Shown in pieces: positions 1 to 5,360 of a stretch of 5,360 nucleotides of DNA. The stretch's first letter is position 1, and every line of letters starts with the position of its first letter. Location: positions 1 through 5,360 of the forward strand of contig JAERMP010000163.1 in the NCBI GenBank assembly GCA_016844515.1, in the 5' to 3' direction. Under the pieces are notes generated by a model. It saw only the letters and a list, made by a program, of their open reading frames with translations, searched no databases and was not told where the DNA came from. The translations under genes and the position numbers were made by a program. The DNA comes from Thermoleophilia bacterium (GTDB lineage: Bacteria > Actinomycetota > Thermoleophilia > Gaiellales > Gaiellaceae).

Positions 1-347
1 CCGAGCCCCTGCTGGTCGCGGATCGCGACGCAGCGATTCGTCCGCCCACTGCGGCAATGGATGCACTCGCCGCACTCGGGCGCGAAGAGCGTCACGACGT
101 GGTCGCCGGGCGTCAGCGAGGTGACGTCGTTTCCCAGCCGCTCGACGACCCCCGCTCCTTCGTGTCCGAGCACGCAGGGCGCATAGCCGCTCGGATCCGC
201 ACCGGATGCCGTGTAGAGATCGGTGTGGCAGACGCCGCAGGCGACGAGTCGAACGAGAGCTTCGCCCGCCTCGGGCTCTGCAAGGTCGATGTCCTGGACG
301 ACGAGCGGCTGCCCGAACTCCTCGAGCACGGCGGCGCGAATCTTCAT
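1..347 (-). CDS. Zinc-dependent alcohol dehydrogenase, class III-like (N-terminal part, cut by window edge)
   Basis: Medium-chain zinc alcohol dehydrogenase, expected to oxidise an alcohol or a thiol-aldehyde adduct with NAD(P) in the cytoplasm. Only the first 115 residues are present; the family is usually about 360 to 380 residues, so the nucleotide-binding Rossmann domain lies off the left edge. The visible GroES-like domain carries the catalytic zinc ligands: Cys40 in GVCHTD, with Thr42 as the likely proton-relay residue, and His62-Glu63 in LGHEGAGVV. The four structural-zinc cysteines are at 92, 95, 98 and 106, spaced as in the family. The text around SGADPSGYAP and CRSGRTNRC resembles class III enzymes (formaldehyde/S-hydroxymethyl-thiol dehydrogenases) and their actinobacterial relatives. 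The exact substrate cannot be told from this part. The ATG at 347 gives a normal family N-terminus and has a strong Shine-Dalgarno sequence 4 bases upstream. The family call is very secure; the subfamily is inferred. Confidence 0.93.
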   Translation of the reverse strand, partial: MKIRAAVLEEFGQPLVVQDIDLAEPEAGEALVRLVACGVCHTDLYTASGADPSGYAPCVLGHEGAGVVERLGNDVTSLTPGDHVVTLFAPECGECIHCRSGRTNRCVAIRDQQGL

Positions 348-351
348 CTGG

Positions 352-357
352 CTCCTT
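352..357 (-). promoter_or_regulatory. Ribosome binding site of the alcohol dehydrogenase
   Basis: On the minus strand the sequence reads GGAAGGAGCCAG followed by ATG. The AAGGAG core ends 4 bases before the start codon at 347 and is a near-perfect anti-16S match. It fixes the start of the dehydrogenase. Confidence 0.8.
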
Positions 358-376
358 CCGGTGGTCTGAGACGCCG

Positions 377-382
377 ATTATC
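377..382 (-). promoter_or_regulatory. Candidate -10 box of the alcohol dehydrogenase
   Basis: The minus strand reads GATAAT, one mismatch from TATAAT, standing out in a GC-rich stretch. It lies about 30 bases upstream of the ATG and would give a leader of roughly 20 bases including the ribosome binding site. I see no TTGACA-like -35 at the expected distance. It lies downstream of the preceding gene's hairpin, which suggests the dehydrogenase is transcribed on its own. Confidence 0.4.
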
Positions 383-418
383 TCCGGCGCCGACGGAAGG
401 GCGCGTCTCGTACGCAGC

Positions 419-447
419 GGGGAGGCGCCGTCGGTCGACGCCTCCCC
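419..447 (-). terminator. GC-rich hairpin after the Vps62-like gene, probable terminator
   Basis: A perfect 9-base-pair stem, GGGGAGGCG paired with CGCCTCCCC, encloses an 11-base loop. It begins 18 bases after the stop codon of the Vps62-like gene. There is no run of T after it on the minus strand, so it is not a textbook intrinsic terminator. Stem-only terminators of this kind are often proposed in high-GC actinobacteria. Its place between two same-strand genes, just before a candidate promoter, supports the reading. Confidence 0.6.
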
Positions 448-465
448 CTTGACTCGTCGAGCGTG

Positions 466-1572
466 CTACGGAGCCAACGGCCAGCCGAGAACGTTCTGCA
501 CGTTCCAGGTCTGCTGATTCGCCGGGCTTGCCGGCGCGAGCCCGACCGGAACGGCTGTGCCCGCGGGAATCGGCCCGAGCGGGATGGGCGTGAAGAAGTA
601 CTCGGACTCGCCCCAGCGTCCGCCGAACACCGACCACGCAGTGCCCTCGATCTGATGGATCGTGGCCGGATCGACGCCGCTTCCGGGCGGGCCCACGACG
701 GCGCCGCCGCCCGAGCCGTCGAGCACCTGATCGACGACCTGGAGGAACGGCAGCAGCGGCAGAATCGGTGCCACCGCACTGGGAATGCACGCGGGGCTGA
801 TCGGAATCGACCCGAGCGAGCCCGCGCCCGGCGCGAAGTAGTTCGCATGCGACCCGAGCGCCACGTAGGCGATCGGATGCGTGCTCCCTCCGGGAGACTT
901 CGTGACTGCCGCCCAGGCCTTTCTCTGCCCGGAGCAGTGCTGGCTGTAGGCCGCCTCGAGCGGCTCCTCGTCGGTCCCGAGGACGACGTTGACGACCTCC
1001 CAGTCGCCCTCGTGCGACTGCCAGAAGGCGCCGAACGGCGTCGGCGGGAGGACGAGCGGGTTGTCGTAGTAGAAGAGCCAGTACTGGAGGACGATCTTCG
1101 TCTCCGTTCGCACAGCGCGGCCGTACACCGCCGCGCCACCGCTTCCCTCAGCCCACGCGTTCGCGTAGCAGGTTCGTCCGGCGAGCGCAGCGTCGGCTTC
1201 GCAGCCGACCTGGTCGAGGCGGTAGAAGACGCCTGCGGTGGGCGCAGGAAGCCCGCCTGGCCCCGGATCCGGATCGACCACGCTCCAGAACGAGTCGAGC
1301 GGGAGCTGGGCCGGATTCGTGCCGACGAACCGCTCGAGCTCCGAGTCTTCGATGAACGACTGGACCTTCGTCGGTCGGAAGAGCTCAGTTGGATGGAAGA
1401 CGAGCACCGGTTGGTAGGTGCTCAGCAGCCTCGAGTCGGGTGTGGGACCGTCGGCAGGGCTCGCCCCCGTGGCGAGTACGAGTGCCAGTAGAACGAACGC
1501 TGCAAGCACTCCAACGTGACGCGCGACCTCGAAGAGCCGCCGGCTCGTAGGAGCCGATGACACACGGAACAT
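466..1572 (-). CDS. Exported Vps62/DUF946-like protein with Tat-type signal peptide
   Basis: A 368-residue protein of unknown biochemical role. Its conserved segments resemble the Vps62 (DUF946) family. They are YQPVLVFHPTELFRPTKV at 53-70, LQYWLFYYDN at 162-171, the signature SHEGDWEVVNV at 186-196, ALGSHANYF at 238-246, and a C-terminal GRWG (318-321) followed by GLAPASPANQQTW at 344-356. The N-terminus has a basic region with SRRLFEV at 10-16, fitting the twin-arginine consensus S/T-R-R-x-F. A hydrophobic stretch follows at about 20-35, and likely cleavage sites lie near Ala37 or Ala40. Four cysteines (124, 135, 213, 262) could form disulfides outside the cytoplasm. The frame is open further upstream to a TTG at 1740. 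The ATG at 1572 is preferred because a purine-rich ribosome binding site precedes it and it puts the signal peptide at the terminus. Export is well supported; family membership rests on remembered motifs, and the function is unknown. Confidence 0.82.
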   Translation of the reverse strand: MFRVSSAPTSRRLFEVARHVGVLAAFVLLALVLATGASPADGPTPDSRLLSTYQPVLVFHPTELFRPTKVQSFIEDSELERFVGTNPAQLPLDSFWSVVDPDPGPGGLPAPTAGVFYRLDQVGCEADAALAGRTCYANAWAEGSGGAAVYGRAVRTETKIVLQYWLFYYDNPLVLPPTPFGAFWQSHEGDWEVVNVVLGTDEEPLEAAYSQHCSGQRKAWAAVTKSPGGSTHPIAYVALGSHANYFAPGAGSLGSIPISPACIPSAVAPILPLLPFLQVVDQVLDGSGGGAVVGPPGSGVDPATIHQIEGTAWSVFGGRWGESEYFFTPIPLGPIPAGTAVPVGLAPASPANQQTWNVQNVLGWPLAP

Positions 1573-1576
1573 GATT

Positions 1577-1588
1577 TCCCCTTTCTCC
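1577..1588 (-). promoter_or_regulatory. Ribosome binding site of the Vps62-like gene
   Basis: The minus strand reads GGAGAAAGGGGA, then AAATC and ATG. The AAAGGGGA part sits 5 bases from the start codon at 1572. It decides in favour of this ATG over the longer in-frame start at 1740, whose extra 56 residues do not look like a secretion signal. Confidence 0.65.
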
Positions 1589-1598
1589 AATGACCGGG

Positions 1599-1621
1599 GG
1601 ACAGTGGAGATGTCACCGTCC
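1599..1621 (-). other. Possible leader stem-loop upstream of the Vps62-like gene
   Basis: GGACAGTG at 1599-1606 pairs with CACCGTCC at 1614-1621, with 7 of 8 pairs and a 7-base loop. It lies just upstream of the ribosome binding site, inside the probable 5' leader. It could be chance in GC-rich DNA; I see no riboswitch signature. Confidence 0.25.
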
Positions 1622-1650
1622 ACCCGATCGTCACGAGGGCGGTACACGGC

Positions 1651-1668
1651 ATCCGTGGATGTACGGAT
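1651..1668. promoter_or_regulatory. Inverted repeat, possible operator
   Basis: ATCCGT at 1651-1656 and ACGGAT at 1663-1668 form a perfect 6-base inverted repeat with a 6-base spacer. This is a layout typical of a dimeric repressor site, about 80 bases upstream of the Vps62-like start. No clear -10 or -35 was found around it, so the assignment is tentative. Confidence 0.25.
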
Positions 1669-1834
1669 CCTCGCCCACCTGAACGCCTCAGCACGTACGA
1701 CAAGGGGCAGCATGGGAGTCGCCCTCTTCATGACCCGCAACCTGCGCCACAGCGCTCAAGATCTGCTCAAGGCCGGCAGTCGCGTCGAACGGAACGGACT
1801 GAGAATACCCGCCATTTCCAGCGGATTCTGAGGA

Positions 1835-1859
1835 TGGGCGGTACTGGGCTCGAACCAGT
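1835..1859 (-). pseudogene. tRNA 3'-end remnant (T-arm, acceptor strand, discriminator)
   Basis: Read on the minus strand, ACTGG, the 7-base loop TTCGAGC and CCAGT make a canonical T-arm with the invariant TTCGA. ACCGCCC follows as a 7-base acceptor 3' strand, and A at 1835 is the discriminator. CCA is not encoded. The matching 5' acceptor strand GGGCGGT, a D-arm and an anticodon arm are absent from the upstream 240 bases, so this is not a complete tRNA. Isolated tRNA 3' ends are the usual scar left where a tyrosine-integrase element recombines into a tRNA gene, because the element carries that part of the gene. The parent isoacceptor cannot be named from this part. It could also be a decayed tRNA gene. 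Confidence 0.6.
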
Positions 1860-1871
1860 GACGCCCGCCTG

Positions 1872-2004
1872 GGACACTCGTGGACACCGATGTCCAGCAC
1901 GGACGCGACGCTCTCCCCTCCTACGAATTCGCGTGGTTAGCGCCGGACAGATATGGACAACGGCGGACAAGCCATCGGCCGAGGGTGTGGACGAAATGTG
2001 GACG
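1872..2004 (+). repeat. Cluster of helically phased GGAC(A/G) pentamers
   Basis: GGACA or GGACG occurs in the same orientation starting at 1872, 1882, 1901, 1945, 1955, 1965, 1989 and 2000, with one inverted copy (TGTCC) at 1891-1895. The steps 1872-1882 and 1945-1955-1965 are exactly 10 bases and 1989-2000 is 11, close to one DNA turn. The pair at 1989 and 2000 lies within the longer unit TGTGGACG (1986-1993 and 1997-2004). TGGACA and TGTCCA at 1881-1896 form a perfect 6-base inverted repeat around CCGA. Such phasing suggests a protein-binding array on one face of the helix. It lies next to the tRNA fragment, so integrase or excisionase binding sites are one explanation and a regulatory site for a neighbouring gene is another. 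Confidence 0.45.
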
Positions 2005-2102
2005 GGGTTGAGCCCAGGCACTCAGCTCGGCGCATGCAGTTTCATCCAAGTCTCAAGCGAACGCGCATCACGTGGAGCGGCGTGCGGGGACGCGGCGACT
2101 CG

Positions 2103-5100
2103 CTAGACGAGGGTTTCCTCAGCGGCGGTGGGAGCCAGCTCCTCGAGTAGCGCCCGCGCACGTGCGGCGGCTGGATGGACCTCTTTCAGCTCGTAGCGCC
2201 GCAGAGCATCCGCGACGATCGGCACGGCCTCGCCTCCACGCCCACCCAGCCGCAGCACCTCGGCGAGATCCATGAGCGCGTCCGTTTGCGTGTCGACCCG
2301 GTCGGTTCGAAGGGCGAGATCGACAGCGTCCCTGGCCAGTACCTCGCCTGTGTCGACGTCCCCACGCCGTGCGAGCAGCATCGCACGGGCGCCTCGCCAG
2401 AGAACCTGCGCTGCGACCCAGCTTTTCGCCGCGGATTTCTCGCAAACGCCGGCGAAGTCCTCTGCCTCGTCGTACCGGCCCAATGAATAGAGGCAGTGCG
2501 CGAGCCAACCGGCCGTGATCGCGAGGTAGTTCTTGTCGCCCATCGCTGCGAGTTCGTCGTACCCTCGCCGGAGCTCCTGCTCGGCTGCCTGCCAGTCTCC
2601 GCACACCATTTCGACGAAGTACCCCAGCCCTTCGCCGTAGCTCATCGCGGCGCCGGGAAGGTCGCCGAGCTCACGGCGAACGGCCACGCCTCGCAGGATC
2701 ATCTCGCGAGCCACCTCCTTTTGGCCGAGCATTCCGCGAGCCTGGCCGAGGAAGCACATGGCGAAAGCCTCAGCGCCACGGTGCCCCTGCATCTGCTCGA
2801 GAATCTCCTGCCCCTGCGCTAGCGCCTGAGAAGCCGGAGCGGGTCCCCATACCAGCGAGACGAGCACTCCGACCAGGTCCAGCTGCGGGTAGTGCGGGTC
2901 GCGCGCGCGCCGGTCGTGCTCGAAAGCGCGCTCCGCGGCCGGGCGCATACGTTCCAGCTGGCACTGACCCCAGCGAGCCCAGTAGACGACCCGCCAGGCG
3001 CGAGCCGCCCCGAAGTCGTCGCCGTTCGCCTCGCAGAGCGTCGCCGCGTCGAGAGCTTCGGCCTCCAGGTGCTCGTAGTCGGCGGCCGGATCAACCTGGA
3101 ACCGAAGCCGTAGCTGGGAGAGTCGAGCTCGCACGCGCATACGCTCGTCCCCAGCCCCTTCCGCGAGCTCGATCGCTTCGGTGAGCGCACGATCGGCTTC
3201 TTCGAACCGCCCTCTCCAGAGGAGAGCCTCGCCGAGGTCGGCGAGCACCTGTGGCCGGTTGGCGGCGCCGGTCGGCATCAACGCCAGGGCTCGCGACCGG
3301 AGACTCACGCCGGCGGACACGTCCCCGCGCGCGGAGGCGGTCCAGCCGGCCGCGGCAAGCCGATCGGCGGCACGGCGTGCGAGCTCTTCCCGCTGCGCGT
3401 CGAGCGTTCCGAGTTCGGAGAGATAGCGGTGTGCCTGCTCGAGGTGCCAGCCGACAATCTCCGCGTACTCCGCGGAACGATCGCCGGACTGCTCCTCGAA
3501 CCAATCGGCAAAGCGCACGTGCAAGTCGGCACGTGACTCCTTGGACAGAGACTCGTAGGCGGCATCGCGAATCAGGAGATGACGGAACTCATACGCGCCT
3601 TCGTCAACGAAGTCGGACTGACCCGGGCGCACGAGCTCCTTATGAACGAGCTCGCGCAGGAGCGATGGGATGCGACTCACTAACGCCGGGGGCGCCAACG
3701 CTTCGAGGGCGCCGACGTAGAAGATCTGGCCGATCACTGCCGCACTCCCGATCAGCGATCGCTCATCGGCGTCGAGACGTTCGAGACGCGCCGCCAGGAG
3801 GGCGTGAATCCCGGGCGGTACGCGGATGTTCTCAAGATTCCCTCCCGCAACCCAGCGGCCGCCTTCCTGCACGAGCAGCCCCTCGTCGATCAGCATCGAG
3901 ATCATCTGCTCGACAAAGAGCGGATTGCCACCCGCCGAATCCGCGATCCGATCGCGCACGTCGACGGACTTGGTCTCGCCGAGCAACTCCGCGATCAGAC
4001 GGTCGGAGGCCGCTGCGTCCAGCGGTTCCAGTCTCAGTGACGTGCTTCGCTCCAGTTCCTGGCCCCAGCGCGGTTGCCGCTCGAGGAGCTCTGGCCGGCC
4101 GACGCAGAGCAGGAGCATCGGAACGGAGGCCGTGTGCCGCGCCAAGTGTTCGACGAGCGCGAGGAGTGTCGGCTCTGCCCACTGGGCGTCGTCGAGCACG
4201 GCGACGAGCGGCCTACCTCGCGCGAGTCGAGCAAAGAGCGTACGGACGGCCCAGAAGCCTTCCGTTTCGAACCCGATCTCCTGCACGGCCTCGTCTGTGC
4301 CCCTCGTTTCCCGAAGCCCCGTGAGCTGGGCGATCGTCTCGGCGACCATACGAGCGTCGGCGTCGGGCTCCAGCACGGTCGCCAGCTTCGCGACTGCGTC
4401 GTCGGCGCCGTCACCCTCGCGGATGCCGGCTGCCTGCTTGACCATCGCGGCAAGCGGCCAGAACGTGATCCCCTCGCCGTAAGGAAGGCAGCGTCCACGG
4501 ACTACGGTCGCCTGCTCACCGAGCCGGGCGACGAACTCGTGGACGAGCCTCGACTTGCCGATTCCGGCCGCACCCAGAACGGAAACGAGCCGACAGCTCC
4601 TCTCCGCGACGGCTCGCTCGAAGGCCCAGTCGAGCTGAGCGAGCATGTCCTGGCGGCCGACGAGCGGAGCGTCCAGGCGAGGCGCTGGCTCCGCCATCGC
4701 CAAAACCCCGATCAGGCGGTAAACACCGACCGGACTCTGCTTGCCCTTGAGCTCGAGGGGGGCGCCGGGCTCGGCCTCGACCGACCCTCGGACGAGCCTG
4801 TAAGCCGACTCCGAGAGGATGATCTCGCCCGGCTCGGCTGCCTGCTGCAGACGTGCGGCGGTATTCGCCGTGTCGCCGGCCACGAAGTTGCGGTCCGGGA
4901 CGAGGCCCTTTCCGGCGACCGTCCCTGTGTTGATCCCGGTCCGTGTCGCCAGAACGACGCCGTAGCGCTGCTCGAAGTGCTCGTTCAGGCGCACGAGCGT
5001 CTCTCGCATCTCGACTGCAGTCCGGACGGCGCGCAGCGCGTCGTCTTCGTGGAGCTCGGTCAGACCGAACACCGCCATCACCGCGTCGCCGATGAACTTC

Positions 5101-5345
5101 GCGAGAACTCCGCCGTGCCGCTCAACGACCGGCTTGACGCCCTCGAAGTAATCCGTCAGGACGTGCGAGAGAGTCTCTGGATCGAGCCGCTCGCCCAACC
5201 CTGTCGAGTCGACGACGTCGGAGAAGAGGATCGTGACGGTTTTGCGGAATCGCTCCGAGGACTCCTGCTCGAGCGTGTGGCCGCACGCATTGCAGAAGCG
5301 CGCCCTCTCGGGGTTCTCCTCGCCGCAGTTCGAGCAACCGGGCAT
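2103..5345 (-). CDS. Zinc ribbon / class III nucleotide cyclase / AAA ATPase / TPR signalling protein
   Basis: A 1080-residue cytoplasmic regulator, probably making cAMP from ATP under control of its ATPase and helical tail. A zinc ribbon (Cys4, 7, 18, 21) opens the protein. The class III cyclase domain spans about 34-212. Its metal-binding aspartates are Asp43 (LFSDVVDST) and Asp87 (FIGDAVMAVFG), the adenine-selecting position is Lys83, and the transition-state pair is Asn161 and Arg165 (GDTANTAARL). An ATPase of the AAA_16/STAND type follows at about 226-480. It has Walker A GAAGIGKS at 258-265, Walker B LVAVLDDAQW at 380-389, RPELL at 417-421 and GGNPLFVEQ at 472-480. A winged-helix-like linker covers about 509-609. 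TPR-like helices such as ALLWRGRFEEADRALTEAIE run to the end. No C-terminal LuxR helix-turn-helix is seen, unlike some mycobacterial relatives; the layout recalls soluble adenylyl cyclases. An in-frame TAG at 5355-5357 bars any earlier start. The Phe at 154, where Asp or Thr is usual, is odd. Confidence 0.93.
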   Translation of the reverse strand: MPGCSNCGEENPERARFCNACGHTLEQESSERFRKTVTILFSDVVDSTGLGERLDPETLSHVLTDYFEGVKPVVERHGGVLAKFIGDAVMAVFGLTELHEDDALRAVRTAVEMRETLVRLNEHFEQRYGVVLATRTGINTGTVAGKGLVPDRNFVAGDTANTAARLQQAAEPGEIILSESAYRLVRGSVEAEPGAPLELKGKQSPVGVYRLIGVLAMAEPAPRLDAPLVGRQDMLAQLDWAFERAVAERSCRLVSVLGAAGIGKSRLVHEFVARLGEQATVVRGRCLPYGEGITFWPLAAMVKQAAGIREGDGADDAVAKLATVLEPDADARMVAETIAQLTGLRETRGTDEAVQEIGFETEGFWAVRTLFARLARGRPLVAVLDDAQWAEPTLLALVEHLARHTASVPMLLLCVGRPELLERQPRWGQELERSTSLRLEPLDAAASDRLIAELLGETKSVDVRDRIADSAGGNPLFVEQMISMLIDEGLLVQEGGRWVAGGNLENIRVPPGIHALLAARLERLDADERSLIGSAAVIGQIFYVGALEALAPPALVSRIPSLLRELVHKELVRPGQSDFVDEGAYEFRHLLIRDAAYESLSKESRADLHVRFADWFEEQSGDRSAEYAEIVGWHLEQAHRYLSELGTLDAQREELARRAADRLAAAGWTASARGDVSAGVSLRSRALALMPTGAANRPQVLADLGEALLWRGRFEEADRALTEAIELAEGAGDERMRVRARLSQLRLRFQVDPAADYEHLEAEALDAATLCEANGDDFGAARAWRVVYWARWGQCQLERMRPAAERAFEHDRRARDPHYPQLDLVGVLVSLVWGPAPASQALAQGQEILEQMQGHRGAEAFAMCFLGQARGMLGQKEVAREMILRGVAVRRELGDLPGAAMSYGEGLGYFVEMVCGDWQAAEQELRRGYDELAAMGDKNYLAITAGWLAHCLYSLGRYDEAEDFAGVCEKSAAKSWVAAQVLWRGARAMLLARRGDVDTGEVLARDAVDLALRTDRVDTQTDALMDLAEVLRLGGRGGEAVPIVADALRRYELKEVHPAAARARALLEELAPTAAEETLV

Positions 5346-5351
5346 CGGTTG

Positions 5352-5357
5352 AGTCTA
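5352..5357 (-). promoter_or_regulatory. Candidate -10 box of a leaderless cyclase promoter
   Basis: The minus strand reads TAGACT, fitting the TANNNT consensus, then exactly 6 bases (CAACCG) and the ATG at 5345. Transcription would start on or beside the A of the ATG. There is no Shine-Dalgarno-like sequence in the 15 bases available. Leaderless genes with this spacing are common in actinobacteria. The -35 region is outside the window. Confidence 0.5.
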
Positions 5358-5360
5358 TGC

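Larger units (their letters stand above)
1573..2102. other. 530-base intergenic region without a convincing gene
   Basis: Short open frames cross this stretch on both strands, but none shows a protein motif, a good ribosome binding site or gene-like codon use. Frames over 1834-1866 merely read through a tRNA fragment. The region holds the leader of the Vps62-like gene, an inverted repeat, the tRNA remnant and the phased GGAC repeats. GCTCAAG also occurs twice, at 1754-1760 and 1765-1771, 11 bases apart. No strong terminator hairpin follows the cyclase stop at 2103; only weak stems such as GCGT/ACGC near 2080-2093 are visible. Confidence 0.6.

Noticed and set aside
463..1491. 342-codon open frame on the plus strand opposite the Vps62-like gene
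   Set aside because: Very Arg-rich, low-complexity product with no motif; it is the antisense shadow of a gene with clear family motifs and signal peptide.
1573..1740. Longer N-terminus for the Vps62-like protein from TTG at 1740
   Set aside because: It would bury the signal peptide 56 residues inside and ignore the good ribosome binding site before the ATG at 1572.
1835..1910. Complete tRNA gene on the minus strand
   Set aside because: No 5' acceptor strand matching ACCGCCC, no D-arm and no anticodon arm at the right distance; only the 3' part is present.
1872..2004. CRISPR array or tandem repeat
   Set aside because: Repeat units are only 5 to 8 bases and spacings are one to a few helix turns, too short for CRISPR repeats and spacers.
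2009..2100. Terminator after the cyclase-ATPase gene
   Set aside because: Only 4-base-pair stems with no T run could be found; not strong enough to annotate.
1834..2106. 90-codon plus-strand frame beginning MGGTGLEPVTPAW
   Set aside because: This text is the well-known false translation of a tRNA T-arm read on the opposite strand; the rest has no protein character.
3251..4324. 357-codon open frame on the plus strand opposite the ATPase/TPR gene
   Set aside because: Arg/Ser/Pro-rich shadow frame of GC-rich coding DNA. The minus-strand gene covering it has intact ATPase and helical motifs.

Overview
This is a high-GC bacterial window with three genes, all on the minus strand, and one long gene-free gap. 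The base composition suggests an actinobacterium. So do the signal ATPase with a fused class III cyclase, the leaderless start of that gene, and an alcohol dehydrogenase resembling the class III-like enzymes of that phylum. A Thermoleophilia-type soil lineage is my guess, by inference only; no marker gene is present to settle it.

Layout from right to left, in the direction of transcription. Positions 5345 to 2103 hold a 1080-residue signalling protein. It has an N-terminal zinc ribbon, a class III nucleotide cyclase domain, an AAA/STAND-type ATPase and a long TPR-like helical tail. Its promoter appears to place the transcript start on the ATG itself. Positions 2102 to 1573 (530 bases) hold no convincing gene. 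This gap contains the 3' third of a tRNA (T-arm plus acceptor strand) with no 5' two-thirds. Beside it lies a cluster of GGAC(A/G) pentamers, several spaced exactly 10 bases apart. I read this as a possible attachment-site scar of a lost or distant integrated element, but no integrase is in the window. Positions 1572 to 466 encode a 368-residue exported protein of the Vps62/DUF946-like family, with a twin-arginine-like signal peptide. A GC-rich hairpin follows its stop. Positions 347 to 1 hold the first 115 residues of a zinc-dependent alcohol dehydrogenase with its own -10 box and ribosome binding site; the rest lies beyond the left edge.

Nothing ties the three genes into one pathway. They are separated by 530 and 118 bases, and each appears to have its own translation signals. 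The cyclase-ATPase is most likely a cytoplasmic regulator that makes a cyclic nucleotide in response to a signal or partner bound by its tail. The Vps62-like protein acts outside the cytoplasm and its role is unknown. The dehydrogenase is central or detoxification metabolism. The items most worth following up are the tRNA fragment with its phased repeats, the Tat-like export of a Vps62-family protein, and the unusual substrate-site residue in the cyclase.
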